Part shown: one piece after another, positions 37,585-46,558 of the stretch | Layout of the letters: each line of letters begins with the position of its first letter | Position numbering within the stretch: the first letter of the stretch is position 1 | NCBI RefSeq assembly: GCF_004364555.1 | Contig: NZ_SOAM01000001.1 | Span: 620,001 to 684,000, forward strand | Origin: Amnibacterium kyonggiense | Lineage (GTDB): Bacteria; Actinomycetota; Actinomycetes; Actinomycetales; Microbacteriaceae | Length of the DNA stretch: 64,000 bases | Direction of reading: 5' to 3' | Translations under genes and position numbers: made by a program | The notes under the pieces: model-generated | What the model saw: the letters and a program-made list of their open reading frames with translations, nothing else | Databases searched by the model: none | Told to the model about the DNA's origin: nothing

Positions 37585-38003
37585 TGCTGATCCCACGACG
37601 CGTCAAGCACCGCAAGCAGCACCACCCGGGGCGCAGCGGTCAGGCCACCGGCGGCACGAAGGTCTCGTTCGGCGAGTTCGGCATCCAGGCCCTCACCCCG
37701 GCCTACGTGACGAACCGGCAGATCGAGTCCGCCCGTATCGCCATGACACGCCACATCAAGCGCGGCGGCAAGGTCTGGATCAACATCTACCCGGACCGCC
37801 CCCTCACGAAGAAGCCCGCCGAGACCCGCATGGGTTCCGGGAAGGGTTCGCCCGAGTGGTGGGTTGCGAACGTCAAGCCGGGCCGCGTCCTCTTCGAGGT
37901 CGCCGGCGTCGACGAGACGCTGGCGCGCGAGGCGCTGCTCCGCGCGATCCACAAGCTGCCGCTCAAGGCACGCATCATCACCCGTGAGGAGGGGGACGCC
38001 TGA
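37584..38003 (+). CDS. rplP: 50S ribosomal protein L16
   Basis: 139 residues. [15 protein letters not shown] start and [27 protein letters not shown] are conserved. One-base overlap with rpmC. Confidence 0.98.
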   Translation: MLIPRRVKHRKQHHPGRSGQATGGTKVSFGEFGIQALTPAYVTNRQIESARIAMTRHIKRGGKVWINIYPDRPLTKKPAETRMGSGKGSPEWWVANVKPGRVLFEVAGVDETLAREALLRAIHKLPLKARIITREEGDA

Positions 38004-38344
38004 TGGCGATCGGAACCAAGGCCCTCGCCCCGACCGAGCTCGACTCGTTCGAGGACAGCCGCCTGACGGAGGAGCTCCGCAAGGCGAAGGAGGAGCTCTT
38101 CAACCTCCGCTTCCAGTCCGCGACCGGGCAGCTCGAGGCCCACGGGCGGGTGCGCGCAGTCAAGCGCGACATCGCCCGCATCTACACCGTGATGCGCGAG
38201 CGCGAGCTCGGCATCCGGGCCACGCCCGCGCCGGCCCCGGTCGCCGAGGCGAAGCCGAAGCGCTCCCACGCCAAGAAGGCCGAGGAGCCCACGACCACCG
38301 AGACGGCTCCTGAGGCCGCCGCGGAGTCCGAGGAGACGAAGTAA
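38003..38344 (+). CDS. rpmC: 50S ribosomal protein L29 with extended tail
   Basis: 113 residues, versus 60-80 normally. The usual two-helix hairpin (about 8-70, with [15 protein letters not shown]) is followed by about 40 Ala/Glu/Pro/Thr-rich residues. A tail of this sort is seen in some actinobacterial L29 proteins. Overlaps both neighbours by one base. Confidence 0.96.
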   Translation: MAIGTKALAPTELDSFEDSRLTEELRKAKEELFNLRFQSATGQLEAHGRVRAVKRDIARIYTVMRERELGIRATPAPAPVAEAKPKRSHAKKAEEPTTTETAPEAAAESEETK

Positions 38345-38676
38345 TGGCGAAGGCACAGGAGACCGCGGCGACGCCCGCGACCGCCGGCCACGAGCATGGC
38401 GCGCACGACGTCCGCGATGAGACCGCCCGCGGCTACCGCAAGGCCCGCCGCGGCTACGTCGTCAGCGACAAGATGGACAAGACCATCGTCGTCGAGGTCG
38501 AGGACCGCGTGAAGCACCCGCTGTACGGCAAGGTCATCCGTCGCACGAGCAAGGTCAAGGCGCACGACGAGGCCGGCACCGCCGGCATCGGCGACCTCGT
38601 CGTGATCAGCGAGACCCGTCCGCTGTCCGCCACGAAGCGCTGGCGCCTCGTCGAGATCCTGGAGAAGGCCAAGTGA
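38344..38676 (+). CDS. rpsQ: 30S ribosomal protein S17
   Basis: 110 residues. An N-terminal extension of about 35 residues, including a His-containing stretch, precedes the OB fold ([16 protein letters not shown]). Overlaps the rplN GTG start by 4 nt. Confidence 0.97.
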   Translation: MAKAQETAATPATAGHEHGAHDVRDETARGYRKARRGYVVSDKMDKTIVVEVEDRVKHPLYGKVIRRTSKVKAHDEAGTAGIGDLVVISETRPLSATKRWRLVEILEKAK

Positions 38677-39041
38677 TCCAGCAGGAGTCCCGCCTCAAGG
38701 TCGCCGACAACACCGGCGCCAAGGAGCTGCTCACCATCCGCGTCATGGGCGGCTCCGGCCGTCGCTACGCCGGGCTCGGCGACACGATCGTCGCGACCGT
38801 CAAGGACGCGATCCCGGGCGGCAACGTCAAGAAGGGCGATGTGGTCAAGGCCGTCATCGTCCGCACCGTGAAGGAGACCCGTCGTCCGGACGGCTCCTAC
38901 ATCAAGTTCGACGAGAACGCCGCCGTCATCCTGAAGAACGACGGCGATCCGCGCGGGACGCGCATCTTCGGTCCGGTCGGTCGCGAGCTCCGCGACAAGA
39001 AGTTCATGAAGATCATCTCGCTCGCACCGGAGGTGATTTGA
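38673..39041 (+). CDS. rplN: 50S ribosomal protein L14
   Basis: 122 residues, full length; [19 protein letters not shown] start and C-terminal SLAPEVI. GTG start inside GTGA overlap with rpsQ. First gene of the spc section. Confidence 0.98.
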   Translation: MIQQESRLKVADNTGAKELLTIRVMGGSGRRYAGLGDTIVATVKDAIPGGNVKKGDVVKAVIVRTVKETRRPDGSYIKFDENAAVILKNDGDPRGTRIFGPVGRELRDKKFMKIISLAPEVI

Positions 39042-39043
39042 GC

Positions 39044-39403
39044 ATGGCCAAGATCAAGAAGGGCGACCTCGTCCAGGTGATCTCGGGCGCCACGCAGGCG
39101 CGCGGCGGCGACCGCGGCAAGCAGGGCAAGGTCCTCGAGGTCCTCGTCGAGCGCAACCGTGTCGTCGTCGAGGGCGTCAACTTCGTCACGAAGCACGCCC
39201 GCGTCGGCCAGACGCAGCGCGGCACGAAGACCGGCGGCATCGAGACCGTCGAGGCGCCCATCCACATCTCGAACGTCGCCCTCGTCGACCCCGACTCGAA
39301 GAAGCCGACCCGCGTCGGCCACCGGGTCGAGACGAAGACGGTCGACGGCGTCTCGAAGACCGTTCGCGTCCGCTACGCGAAGAAGTCCGGGAAGGACCTG
39401 TAA
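39044..39403 (+). CDS. rplX: 50S ribosomal protein L24
   Basis: 119 residues with a KOW motif ([22 protein letters not shown]). ATG 39044 is chosen over an in-frame TTG two codons earlier because GGAGGTGA lies seven bases upstream. Confidence 0.97.
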   Translation: MAKIKKGDLVQVISGATQARGGDRGKQGKVLEVLVERNRVVVEGVNFVTKHARVGQTQRGTKTGGIETVEAPIHISNVALVDPDSKKPTRVGHRVETKTVDGVSKTVRVRYAKKSGKDL

Positions 39404-39406
39404 TCC

Positions 39407-39988
39407 ATGAGCGACACGACTGTTGCGCCGACTGAGAAAGTTCAGCCGCGCCTGAAGCAGAAGTACCGCAGCGAGATCGTGCCGAACCTCCAGAAGGAGT
39501 TCGGCTTCGGGAACATCCACCAGGTGCCCGGTCTCGTGAAGGTCGTCGTCAACTCCGGTGTCGGCGAGGCCGCCCGCGACGGCAAGATCATCGACGGCGC
39601 CGTGGCCGACCTGACCAAGATCACCGGTCAGAAGCCGCAGGTCACCCGTGCCCGCAAGTCCATCGCGCAGTTCAAGCTCCGCGAGGGCCAGCCGATCGGT
39701 GCGCACGTCACGCTGCGCGGCGACCGTGCGTGGGAGTTCCTGGACCGCCTGCTGTCGCTGGCGCTGCCCCGCATCCGCGACTTCCGCGGGCTGTCGGACC
39801 GGCAGTTCGACGGCAACGGCAACTACACCTTCGGTCTGACCGAGCAGAGCGTGTTCCACGAGATCGACCAGGACCGCATCGACCGGGTCCGCGGCTTCGA
39901 CATCACGGTGGTCACGACCGCCAAGACCGACGACGAGGGTCGGGCCCTGCTCCGCGCCCTCGGCTTCCCGTTCCGCGCCGCCTCCTAG
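39407..39988 (+). CDS. rplE: 50S ribosomal protein L5
   Basis: 193 residues, binds 5S rRNA. Conserved [17 protein letters not shown] and [13 protein letters not shown]. In many actinobacteria rpsN follows; here the 64-nt gap to rpsH has no room for it. Confidence 0.98.
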   Translation: MSDTTVAPTEKVQPRLKQKYRSEIVPNLQKEFGFGNIHQVPGLVKVVVNSGVGEAARDGKIIDGAVADLTKITGQKPQVTRARKSIAQFKLREGQPIGAHVTLRGDRAWEFLDRLLSLALPRIRDFRGLSDRQFDGNGNYTFGLTEQSVFHEIDQDRIDRVRGFDITVVTTAKTDDEGRALLRALGFPFRAAS

Positions 39989-40011
39989 GCGCCGCGGAGC
40001 TCCGTACGAGG

Positions 40012-40030
40012 TCCGGGGAACGTCCCCGGA
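40012..40030 (+). promoter_or_regulatory. Hairpin in the rplE-rpsH gap
   Basis: A perfect 8-bp stem, TCCGGGGA with TCCCCGGA, loop ACG, 23 nt before the rpsH start. It occupies the place where rpsN is found in many other genomes. Possible site for S8-type feedback or transcript tuning; not demonstrated. Confidence 0.55.
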
Positions 40031-40052
40031 AACCTGACGAAAGTAGAACCCC

Positions 40053-40451
40053 ATGACGATGACCGATCCGGTCGCGGACCTGCTCACGCGGGTGCGCAAC
40101 GCGAACTCGGCCTTCCACGAGACGGTGTCCCTGCCGCACTCGAAGCTGAAGGCCGGTATCGCCGAGATCCTGAAGCGCGAGGGCTACATCGCCGACTGGA
40201 GCGTCGCCGACGCCCGCGTCGGCAAGACCCTGACGCTCGACCTCAAGTACGGCCCGAACCGCGAGCGGTCGATCGCCGGCATCAAGCGCGTCTCGAAGCC
40301 CGGCCTCCGCGTGTACGCGAAGTCCACGGAGCTCCCCACGGTGCTCGGCGGCCTCGGCGTCGCGATCCTGTCCACCTCCTCCGGCCTCCTCACGGACCGG
40401 CAGGCGACCAAGAAGGGCGTCGGCGGGGAAGTCCTCGCCTACGTGTGGTGA
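40053..40451 (+). CDS. rpsH: 30S ribosomal protein S8
   Basis: 132 residues. [15 protein letters not shown] start and [12 protein letters not shown] near the end. ATG 40053 follows GAAAG; ATG 40059 is an alternative start two codons later. Confidence 0.97.
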   Translation: MTMTDPVADLLTRVRNANSAFHETVSLPHSKLKAGIAEILKREGYIADWSVADARVGKTLTLDLKYGPNRERSIAGIKRVSKPGLRVYAKSTELPTVLGGLGVAILSTSSGLLTDRQATKKGVGGEVLAYVW

Positions 40452-40457
40452 TCTGAC

Positions 40458-40994
40458 ATGTCGCGAATCGGACGACTCCCCATCGACATCCCCTCCGGGG
40501 TCGACGTCACCATCGTCGGCTCGGCCGTGACGGTGAAGGGCCCGAAGGGCACGCTGAACCACGTCATCCCCGCCCCGCTCACCGCGGCGGTCGAGGACGG
40601 CAAGGTCGTCGTGTCCCGCCCGGACGACGAGCGCCGCTCGAAGTCCCTCCACGGCCTCACCCGCACGCTGATCGCCAACCAGATCACGGGTGTGACCGCG
40701 GGCTACAGCAAGGGCCTCGAGGTCGTCGGCACCGGCTACCGCGTGCAGGCCCGCGGCGCGAACATCGAGTTCGCGCTCGGCTTCTCGCACCCGGTCCTCG
40801 TCGAGCCGCCGGCCGGCATCACCTTCACGGTCGAGGGCAACAACAAGCTCACCGTGTCGGGCATCGACAAGCAGGCCGTCGGCGAGACCGCCGCCAACAT
40901 CCGCAAGATCCGCAAGCCCGAGCCCTACAAGGGCAAGGGCGTCCGGTACGCCGGCGAGAACGTGCGCCGCAAGGCCGGGAAGAGTGGGAAGTAA
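40458..40994 (+). CDS. rplF: 50S ribosomal protein L6
   Basis: 178 residues, two repeated domains. [11 protein letters not shown] start and the C-terminal [16 protein letters not shown] motif are intact. Confidence 0.98.
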   Translation: MSRIGRLPIDIPSGVDVTIVGSAVTVKGPKGTLNHVIPAPLTAAVEDGKVVVSRPDDERRSKSLHGLTRTLIANQITGVTAGYSKGLEVVGTGYRVQARGANIEFALGFSHPVLVEPPAGITFTVEGNNKLTVSGIDKQAVGETAANIRKIRKPEPYKGKGVRYAGENVRRKAGKSGK

Positions 40995-40996
40995 GC

Positions 40997-41356
40997 ATGG
41001 CCACCACCTCTCGTTCGGCCGCGCGTGACAAGCGTCACGCCCGGCTCCGCAAGCGCATCTCCGGGACCTCGACCGCTCCGCGGCTCGTGGTGAACCGGTC
41101 CGCGCGGCACGTCTTCGTGCAGGTCGTCGACGACACCGTCGGCCGCACCCTGGCGTCGGCCTCGACGCTCGAGGCGGACCTGCGCGCGTCCACGGACGAC
41201 AAGACCGCCAAGGCCAAGCGCGTCGGCGAGCTCGTCGCCGAGCGCGCGAAGGCCGCCGGCATCGACTCCGTCGTGTTCGACCGCGGCGGAAACAAGTACG
41301 CGGGACGCGTGGCGGCTGTGGCCGACGGCGCCCGGGAAGGCGGGCTGAGCCTGTGA
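40997..41356 (+). CDS. rplR: 50S ribosomal protein L18
   Basis: 119 residues, 5S rRNA binder. [20 protein letters not shown] and [13 protein letters not shown] are characteristic. Ends in a 4-nt overlap with rpsE. Confidence 0.98.
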   Translation: MATTSRSAARDKRHARLRKRISGTSTAPRLVVNRSARHVFVQVVDDTVGRTLASASTLEADLRASTDDKTAKAKRVGELVAERAKAAGIDSVVFDRGGNKYAGRVAAVADGAREGGLSL

Positions 41357-42138
41357 GCGACACCACCAACACCAACGCCGAGCCGGCGACGACCGACGAC
41401 AGCGCGCTGCGCGCGGCCGTCGCGAAGGCCAACGCCGCGGCGCCCGAGCCCGCTGTCGAGGCGCCGGTCGAGACCGCGGCCGGCACCGACTCGGTGAGCC
41501 GTGACAACCGGCTCAGCCGGGGCCGTGGCGGCAACGACCGCGGCGGACGCGGCGGCAACGACCGCGGTGGCCGTGGCGGCAACGACCGCAACAACCGCGG
41601 CGGGGACAGCAACTTCCTCGAGCGCGTCGTCACCATCAACCGCGTCTCCAAGGTCGTGAAGGGCGGTCGTCGCTTCAGCTTCACCGCCCTCGTGATCGTC
41701 GGCGACGGCAACGGCACCGTGGGCGTCGGCTACGGCAAGGCCCGCGAGGTCCCGACCGCGATCAGCAAGGGCGTCGAAGAGGCGAAGAAGAACTTCTTCC
41801 GTGTCCCGCGCATCGCCGCGACGATCCCGCACCCCGTCCAGGGGGAGGCCGCCGCGGGTGTCGTGCTCCTGCGTCCGGCTGCCGCCGGTACCGGCGTCAT
41901 CGCGGGCGGTCCCGTCCGCGCGGTCCTCGAGTGCGCGGGCATCCACGACGTGCTCTCGAAGTCGCTCGGCTCGTCCAACACCATCAACATCGTCCACGCG
42001 ACGGTGGCGGCGCTGCAGCAGCTCGAGGAGCCGCGCGCGGTGGCCGGTCGTCGCGGGCTGGACATCGACGAGGTCGTCCCGGCCCGCCTCCTGCGCATGC
42101 AGGACGCGGCGGCGGCGGCCCAGAAGGCGAGTGCCTGA
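41353..42138 (+). CDS. rpsE: 30S ribosomal protein S5 with RGG-type extension
   Basis: 261 residues, well above the usual 165-200. Residues 1-90 are an extension: an Ala/Glu/Pro-rich acidic stretch and then a tandem GRGGNDRG repeat (about 56-80), similar to RGG RNA-binding motifs. The core S5 domains start at [22 protein letters not shown] and are complete. GTG start in a GTGA overlap with rplR; no better internal start is seen. Confidence 0.96.
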   Translation: MSDTTNTNAEPATTDDSALRAAVAKANAAAPEPAVEAPVETAAGTDSVSRDNRLSRGRGGNDRGGRGGNDRGGRGGNDRNNRGGDSNFLERVVTINRVSKVVKGGRRFSFTALVIVGDGNGTVGVGYGKAREVPTAISKGVEEAKKNFFRVPRIAATIPHPVQGEAAAGVVLLRPAAAGTGVIAGGPVRAVLECAGIHDVLSKSLGSSNTINIVHATVAALQQLEEPRAVAGRRGLDIDEVVPARLLRMQDAAAAAQKASA

Positions 42139-42323
42139 TGGCCACGACGCTGCGAGTCACCCAGATCAAGTCCAAGGTGAGCGAGAAGCAGAACATGCGC
42201 GACACGCTCCGCAGCCTGGGCCTCCACCGCATCGGCGAGACCGTCGAGCGGCCGGACACGGCTCAGAACCGCGGGTACGTGCGCACCGTCGCCCACCTCG
42301 TCAAGGTTGAGGAGATCGACTGA
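42138..42323 (+). CDS. rpmD: 50S ribosomal protein L30
   Basis: 61 residues, full length. [25 protein letters not shown] is typical. TGATG overlaps on both sides. Confidence 0.97.
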   Translation: MATTLRVTQIKSKVSEKQNMRDTLRSLGLHRIGETVERPDTAQNRGYVRTVAHLVKVEEID

Positions 42324-42838
42324 TGGCTGAGGCCACGACGCCGTCCACGCGCTCGCGCACGACGGCCAAGAAGGCGCCCGCCGAGGAGACGGTGGAGAAG
42401 GTGAGCCTGCTCAAGGTCCACCACCTCCGTCCCGCCGCCGGCGCGAAGAAGGACCGCACCCGCGTGGGTCGCGGTGAGGGCTCGAAGGGCAAGACCGCCG
42501 GTCGCGGCACGAAGGGCACCAAGTCGCGCTACGGCGTGCGCGCGGGCCTCGAGGGCGGCAACCTGAACTTCGTCATGCGGTCCCCGAAGCTGAAGGGCTT
42601 CAAGAACCCGTTCCGGGTCGAGTACCAGGTCGTGAACCTGGAGAAGCTCGCCGTGCTGTACCCGACCGGCGGCGACGTGACCGTCGCCGACCTGGTGGCC
42701 AAGGGCGCCGTCCGCAAGAACGAGAAGGTCAAGGTCCTCGGTTCCGGCGACATCGCGGTTAGTCTGAACGTCGCCGTCGACAAGGTGTCCGAGTCGGCGC
42801 AGCAGAAGATCGTGGCCGCTGGCGGCTCGGTCAACTGA
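42323..42838 (+). CDS. rplO: 50S ribosomal protein L15
   Basis: 171 residues. A Ser/Thr/Ala/Lys-rich N-terminal extension of about 24 residues precedes the normal [31 protein letters not shown] segment. Followed by a very strong hairpin before secY. Confidence 0.97.
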   Translation: MAEATTPSTRSRTTAKKAPAEETVEKVSLLKVHHLRPAAGAKKDRTRVGRGEGSKGKTAGRGTKGTKSRYGVRAGLEGGNLNFVMRSPKLKGFKNPFRVEYQVVNLEKLAVLYPTGGDVTVADLVAKGAVRKNEKVKVLGSGDIAVSLNVAVDKVSESAQQKIVAAGGSVN

Positions 42839-42840
42839 AT

Positions 42841-42885
42841 CGATCATGAAGGTGCCCGGGCCCGCGGGCCCGGGCACCTTCGATC
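42841..42885 (+). terminator. Palindromic hairpin between rplO and secY
   Basis: GAAGGTGCCCGGGCCC (42848-42863) is perfectly complementary to 42866-42881, with an outer CGATC/GATCG pair. No T tract follows. It should cause partial termination or RNA processing between the ribosomal genes and secY-adk. Confidence 0.65.
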
Positions 42886-42916
42886 GTGTGCCGCGGACGG
42901 AAAGCGCAGGTAGCCG

Positions 42917-44242
42917 ATGCTGAGTGCCCTCACGCGGATCTTCCGCACACCGGACCTCCGGCGGAAGGTGCTGTTCACCCTCGGGATCATCGCCGTGTTC
43001 CGGCTCGGCTCGTTCGTGCCGGCGCCATTCATCGACTACGGCAACGTCCGCGCCTGTCTCGCGAGCCAGCAGAGCGGCGCGAGCGGCCTCTACGAGCTGG
43101 TCAACGTGCTGTCCGGCGGCGCGCTGCTGCAGCTGTCGATCTTCGCGCTCGGCATCATGCCGTACATCACGTCGTCGATCATCGTGCAGCTGCTGCGCGT
43201 GGTCATCCCTCGCTTCGAGGCCCTGTACAAGGAGGGCCAGGAGGGGCAGGCGCGCCTCACGCAGTACACGCGCTACCTGACGATCGCGCTCGGCGTCCTC
43301 CAGTCGACGACCCTGATCACGGTCGCCCGCAGCGGGGCCCTGTTCGGCACGACCGACACCTCCGCCTGCTCGCAGCTCGTGTCGAACAACGCCTGGTGGG
43401 CGACGGTCCTCATGGTCCTCACCATGACCGCCGGCACCGGCCTCATCATGTGGATGGGCGAGCTCATCACCGAGCGCGGGGTCGGCAACGGCATGTCGCT
43501 CCTCATCTTCACGGCGATCGCCGCGCGGTTCCCGCAGTCGATCATCGCCATCGGCCAGGCGCAGAGCCCGGAGGTCGCGGTCGTCGTCGTCGCGATCGGC
43601 GTCGTCATCGTCGGTCTGGTCGTCTACGTCGAGCAGTCGCAGCGGCGCATCCCCGTCGAGTACGCGAAGCGCATGGTCGGCCGCCGGACGTACGGCGGCA
43701 ACAACACGTACATCCCGATCAAGGTGAACATGGCGGGCGTCGTGCCGGTCATCTTCGCCTCGAGCCTGCTCTACCTGCCGGCGCTGATCGCCCAGTTCAA
43801 CCAGCCGCGCGACGGGTCCGCCCCGGCGCCCTGGGTGACGTGGATCCAGAACTACCTGACGACGGGCGACCACCCGCTCTACATGGCGCTGTACTTCCTC
43901 CTGATCGTGGGCTTCACGTACTTCTACGTGGCGATCACCTTCAACCCGGAGGAGGTCGCGGACAACATGAAGAAGTACGGCGGCTTCATCCCCGGCATCC
44001 GTGCGGGGCGTCCGACGGCCGAGTACCTCGACTACGTGCTGACCCGCGTCACGCTGCCCGGCTCGATCTACCTCGGCCTGCTGGCGCTGATCCCGCTCGT
44101 CGCGTTCGTCGCGATCGGGGCCAACCAGAACTTCCCGTTCGGCGGTGCCTCCCTGCTGATCATCGTCGGCGTGGGCCTCGAGACCGTGAAGCAGATCGAC
44201 TCGCAGCTGCAGCAGCGGCACTACGAGGGACTGCTCCGCTGA
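42917..44242 (+). CDS. secY: Protein translocase subunit SecY
   Basis: 441 residues with ten membrane segments, the channel of the Sec translocon. Signatures GSFVPAPFID (start of TM1 region), GIMPYITSSIIVQLL and GGNNTYIPIKVNMAGVVPVIFA are present. Its stop overlaps the adk start by one base. Confidence 0.98.
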   Translation: MLSALTRIFRTPDLRRKVLFTLGIIAVFRLGSFVPAPFIDYGNVRACLASQQSGASGLYELVNVLSGGALLQLSIFALGIMPYITSSIIVQLLRVVIPRFEALYKEGQEGQARLTQYTRYLTIALGVLQSTTLITVARSGALFGTTDTSACSQLVSNNAWWATVLMVLTMTAGTGLIMWMGELITERGVGNGMSLLIFTAIAARFPQSIIAIGQAQSPEVAVVVVAIGVVIVGLVVYVEQSQRRIPVEYAKRMVGRRTYGGNNTYIPIKVNMAGVVPVIFASSLLYLPALIAQFNQPRDGSAPAPWVTWIQNYLTTGDHPLYMALYFLLIVGFTYFYVAITFNPEEVADNMKKYGGFIPGIRAGRPTAEYLDYVLTRVTLPGSIYLGLLALIPLVAFVAIGANQNFPFGGASLLIIVGVGLETVKQIDSQLQQRHYEGLLR

Positions 44243-44826
44243 TGCGGATGCTGCTGATCGGGCCTCCGGGTGCCGGGAAGGGCACGCAGGCGGTCCGGGT
44301 GGCGGACCACTACGGCATCCCGGCGATCTCGACGGGCGACATCTTCCGCGCCAACGTGTCGGAGGGCACGCCGCTCGGGCTCCAGGCCAAGGACTACATG
44401 GACCGCGGCGCCTACGTGCCCGACGACCTGACCAACGCCCTCGTGCTCGACCGGCTCGCGCAGGAGGACGCCGGCTCGGGCTTCCTGCTCGACGGCTTCC
44501 CCCGCACGCTCGCGCAGGTGTCGACCCTCGACGACTGCCTCGAGGCGACCGAGGGCGGCCTCGACGCGGTCGTGCAGCTGACGATCGACACGGACGCGAT
44601 CGTCGAGCGCCTGCTCAAGCGGGCGACGGACCAGGGCCGCAGCGACGACACGGAGGACGTGATCCGCAGGCGGCTCGACGTCTACCAGGAGCAGACCCAC
44701 CCGCTCGTCGCGGTCTACGCCGAACGCGGCATCCTCGTCAGCGTCGACGGCATGGGCGAGGTCGACCAGGTGACCGATCGCATCTTCGGCGCGCTGTCCG
44801 GCCGCGTCGTGGGCTCCACGGAATGA
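44242..44826 (+). CDS. adk: Adenylate kinase
   Basis: 194 residues. P-loop GPPGAGKGT (7-15), AMP-binding STGDIFRANV and LLDGFPRT, and a short LID without the zinc Cys cluster, as usual in actinobacteria. ATG 44242 overlaps secY; ATG 44248 is a possible alternative. The map gene, which often follows adk, is missing here. Confidence 0.97.
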   Translation: MRMLLIGPPGAGKGTQAVRVADHYGIPAISTGDIFRANVSEGTPLGLQAKDYMDRGAYVPDDLTNALVLDRLAQEDAGSGFLLDGFPRTLAQVSTLDDCLEATEGGLDAVVQLTIDTDAIVERLLKRATDQGRSDDTEDVIRRRLDVYQEQTHPLVAVYAERGILVSVDGMGEVDQVTDRIFGALSGRVVGSTE

Positions 44827-44873
44827 CTGGGGCGCGATCGGCCTGAGGGCCGCGGTCAGGGGAATGGATTAGG

Positions 44874-45039
44874 GCCCACTCCTGTTGGTGGGCTATGATC
44901 GTCCGTCGGCCACTCACGCCCTGATCCATCAGGCTGCGTGCCACGGCCGACCCGTCTGCCGGACATCCCGTCCGGTCGGCGTCCCGCATGACCAGCGATC
45001 GGTCGTGGCCGAGCCGCGACCCAGTGACGAAGTGAGGCT
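44874..45039 (+). promoter_or_regulatory. Promoter and structured leader of infA
   Basis: TATGAT (44894-44899) is a near-consensus -10 without a good -35. An inverted repeat GCCCAC/GTGGGC (44874-44879, 44888-44893) abuts it and could be an operator. The leader of about 135 nt forms a large stem-loop (44905-44951: GTCGGCC/GGCCGAC, CACGC/GCGTG, CCTGAT/ATCAGG) and a second hairpin CCGGAC/GTCCGG (44959-44975). Confidence 0.6.
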
Positions 45040-45261
45040 ATGGCCAAGAAAGACGGTGTCATCGAGATCGAAGGTGCGGTCGTCGAAGCGCTGCCCAATG
45101 CGATGTTCCGAGTGGAGCTGAGCAACGGGCACAAGGTGCTCGCCCACATCTCCGGCAAGATGCGTCAGCACTACATCCGCATCCTCCCGGAGGACCGCGT
45201 GATCGTCGAGCTGAGCCCGTACGACTTGACCCGCGGCCGCATCGTCTACCGGTACAAGTAG
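45040..45261 (+). CDS. infA: Translation initiation factor IF-1
   Basis: 73 residues, single OB fold. [25 protein letters not shown] and C-terminal GRIVYRYK are standard. Its own promoter suggests expression apart from secY-adk. Confidence 0.98.
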   Translation: MAKKDGVIEIEGAVVEALPNAMFRVELSNGHKVLAHISGKMRQHYIRILPEDRVIVELSPYDLTRGRIVYRYK

Positions 45262-45283
45262 GCCGATCGCTGAGAAGTAACGG

Positions 45284-45303
45284 CCGACCGGTCCGCCGGT
45301 CGG
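45284..45303 (+). promoter_or_regulatory. Hairpin between infA and rpmJ
   Basis: Perfect 8-bp stem CCGACCGG/CCGGTCGG with loop TCCG and no T tract. Likely tunes transcript level or stability at this operon joint. Confidence 0.55.
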
Positions 45304-45330
45304 TACGAGGACAGCGAGAAGAGGAATCCC

Positions 45331-45447
45331 ATGAAGGTCGCGCCTTCCGTCAAGCCCATCTGCGAGCACTGCCGCGTGATCCGCCGTCACGGCCGGGTCA
45401 TGGTCATCTGCTCCGTGAACGTGCGTCACAAGCAGCGCCAGGGCTGA
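45331..45447 (+). CDS. rpmJ: 50S ribosomal protein L36
   Basis: 38 residues: starts [14 protein letters not shown] and ends NVRHKQRQG. This is the zinc-binding (C+) form, with CxxC, a third Cys and His ligands. ATG 45331 follows GAAGAGGAA. Position between infA and rpsM is the usual one. Confidence 0.97.
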   Translation: MKVAPSVKPICEHCRVIRRHGRVMVICSVNVRHKQRQG

Positions 45448-45452
45448 TGCAC

Positions 45453-45478
45453 CGCCCCGGACGTCCGCGTCCGGGGCG
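45453..45478 (+). terminator. Hairpin between rpmJ and rpsM
   Basis: Perfect 11-bp stem (45453-45463 with 45468-45478), loop TCCG. No T tract. The following 128 nt to rpsM contain no supported ORF and may carry another promoter. Confidence 0.6.
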
Positions 45479-45606
45479 CTCCCACAACTGAACAGACACC
45501 AGCGCCACCAGATCCCTGCCGCGGAAGCGGGAGGGGGACACCTCGGGTCGGAGGCCCGAGCACCGGCGGCGCACCACACCTCCGATCCCTGAGAAGGAGC
45601 AGACGC

Positions 45607-45987
45607 ATGGCGAGACTTGCCGGCGTCGACATCCCGCGCGAGAAGCGCGTGGAGGTCGCACTCACCTACATCTACGGCGTGGGACGCACCCGTGCCACCG
45701 AGACGCTCAAGGCGACGGGCATCGACCCGGACACCCGCGTCCGCAACCTCACCGACGACCAGCTGGTCGCGCTCCGCGACCACATCGAGGGCACCTACAA
45801 GGTGGAGGGCGACCTCCGCCGCGAGGTCGCCGCCGACATCCGCCGCAAGGTCGAGATCGGCTCCTACGAGGGTCTGCGGCACCGCCGCGGCCTGCCCGTG
45901 CGCGGTCAGCGCACGAAGACCAACGCTCGTACCCGCAAGGGCCCGAAGCGCACCGTCGCCGGCAAGAAGAAGGCCGGGCGCAAGTAG
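45607..45987 (+). CDS. rpsM: 30S ribosomal protein S13
   Basis: 126 residues. [25 protein letters not shown] start, helix-two-turn-helix core and the C-terminal [14 protein letters not shown] tail. ATG follows GAAGGAG. Confidence 0.98.
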   Translation: MARLAGVDIPREKRVEVALTYIYGVGRTRATETLKATGIDPDTRVRNLTDDQLVALRDHIEGTYKVEGDLRREVAADIRRKVEIGSYEGLRHRRGLPVRGQRTKTNARTRKGPKRTVAGKKKAGRK

Positions 45988-46025
45988 CGCTCGCCGCCCC
46001 ACAGACTTCGTAGGAGAGAACAGAC

Positions 46026-46427
46026 ATGGCAGCACCGAAGGCCGGCGCGGGCCGCAAGCCCCGCCGCAAGGAGAAGAAGAACGTCGCGATTGGGCAGGCC
46101 CACATCAAGTCGACGTTCAACAACACGATCGTCTCGATCACCGACACCACGGGTGCCGTGATCAGCTGGGCCTCGTCCGGCGGCGTCGGCTTCAAGGGGT
46201 CGCGCAAGTCGACCCCGTTCGCCGCGCAGCTCGCGGCCGAGTCCGCCGCGCGTCAGGCGCAGGAGCACGGCATGAAGAAGGTCGACGTCTTCGTGAAGGG
46301 TCCGGGCTCCGGCCGCGAGACCGCGATCCGCTCCCTCCAGGCCGCGGGCCTCGAGGTCGGCTCGATCAACGACGTGACGCCGCAGGCCCACAACGGCGTC
46401 CGCCCGCCGAAGCGCCGGCGCGTCTGA
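46026..46427 (+). CDS. rpsK: 30S ribosomal protein S11
   Basis: 133 residues. [15 protein letters not shown] and [17 protein letters not shown] are conserved. In many bacteria rpsD follows; here rpoA comes next, and a palindromic element starts at the stop codon. Confidence 0.98.
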   Translation: MAAPKAGAGRKPRRKEKKNVAIGQAHIKSTFNNTIVSITDTTGAVISWASSGGVGFKGSRKSTPFAAQLAAESAARQAQEHGMKKVDVFVKGPGSGRETAIRSLQAAGLEVGSINDVTPQAHNGVRPPKRRRV

Positions 46428-46489
46428 CCCGCAGCACTCTCCGTTTCGGAGGACGTGACGTCCTCCGAAACGGAGAGTGCTGACCCGCA
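46425..46489. repeat. 47-bp perfect palindrome with 9-bp flanking direct repeats
   Basis: 46434-46480 is a perfect palindrome: 23 bp, one central G (46457), 23 bp. It extends to 25+25 bp if the flanking CA/TG are counted. Immediately outside lie two exact copies of TGACCCGCA (46425-46433 and 46481-46489); the left copy includes the rpsK stop TGA. This is the structure expected of a small palindromic insertion with a 9-bp target duplication. It will also fold as a very stable hairpin in the rpsK-rpoA transcript. Confidence 0.75.
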
Positions 46490-46558
46490 CACCCCCGGGC
46501 GGTCCGCCCGGACCCACCTTCGACGTGTCATATAGCGGACACGAAAGGACATCATCCC

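Noticed and set aside
42840-42888. Possible target-site duplication around the rplO-secY hairpin
   Set aside because: The flanks (TCGATCATG and TCGATCGTG) match at 8 of 9, but both are built on the self-complementary CGATCG, so they form part of the stem rather than clear direct repeats.
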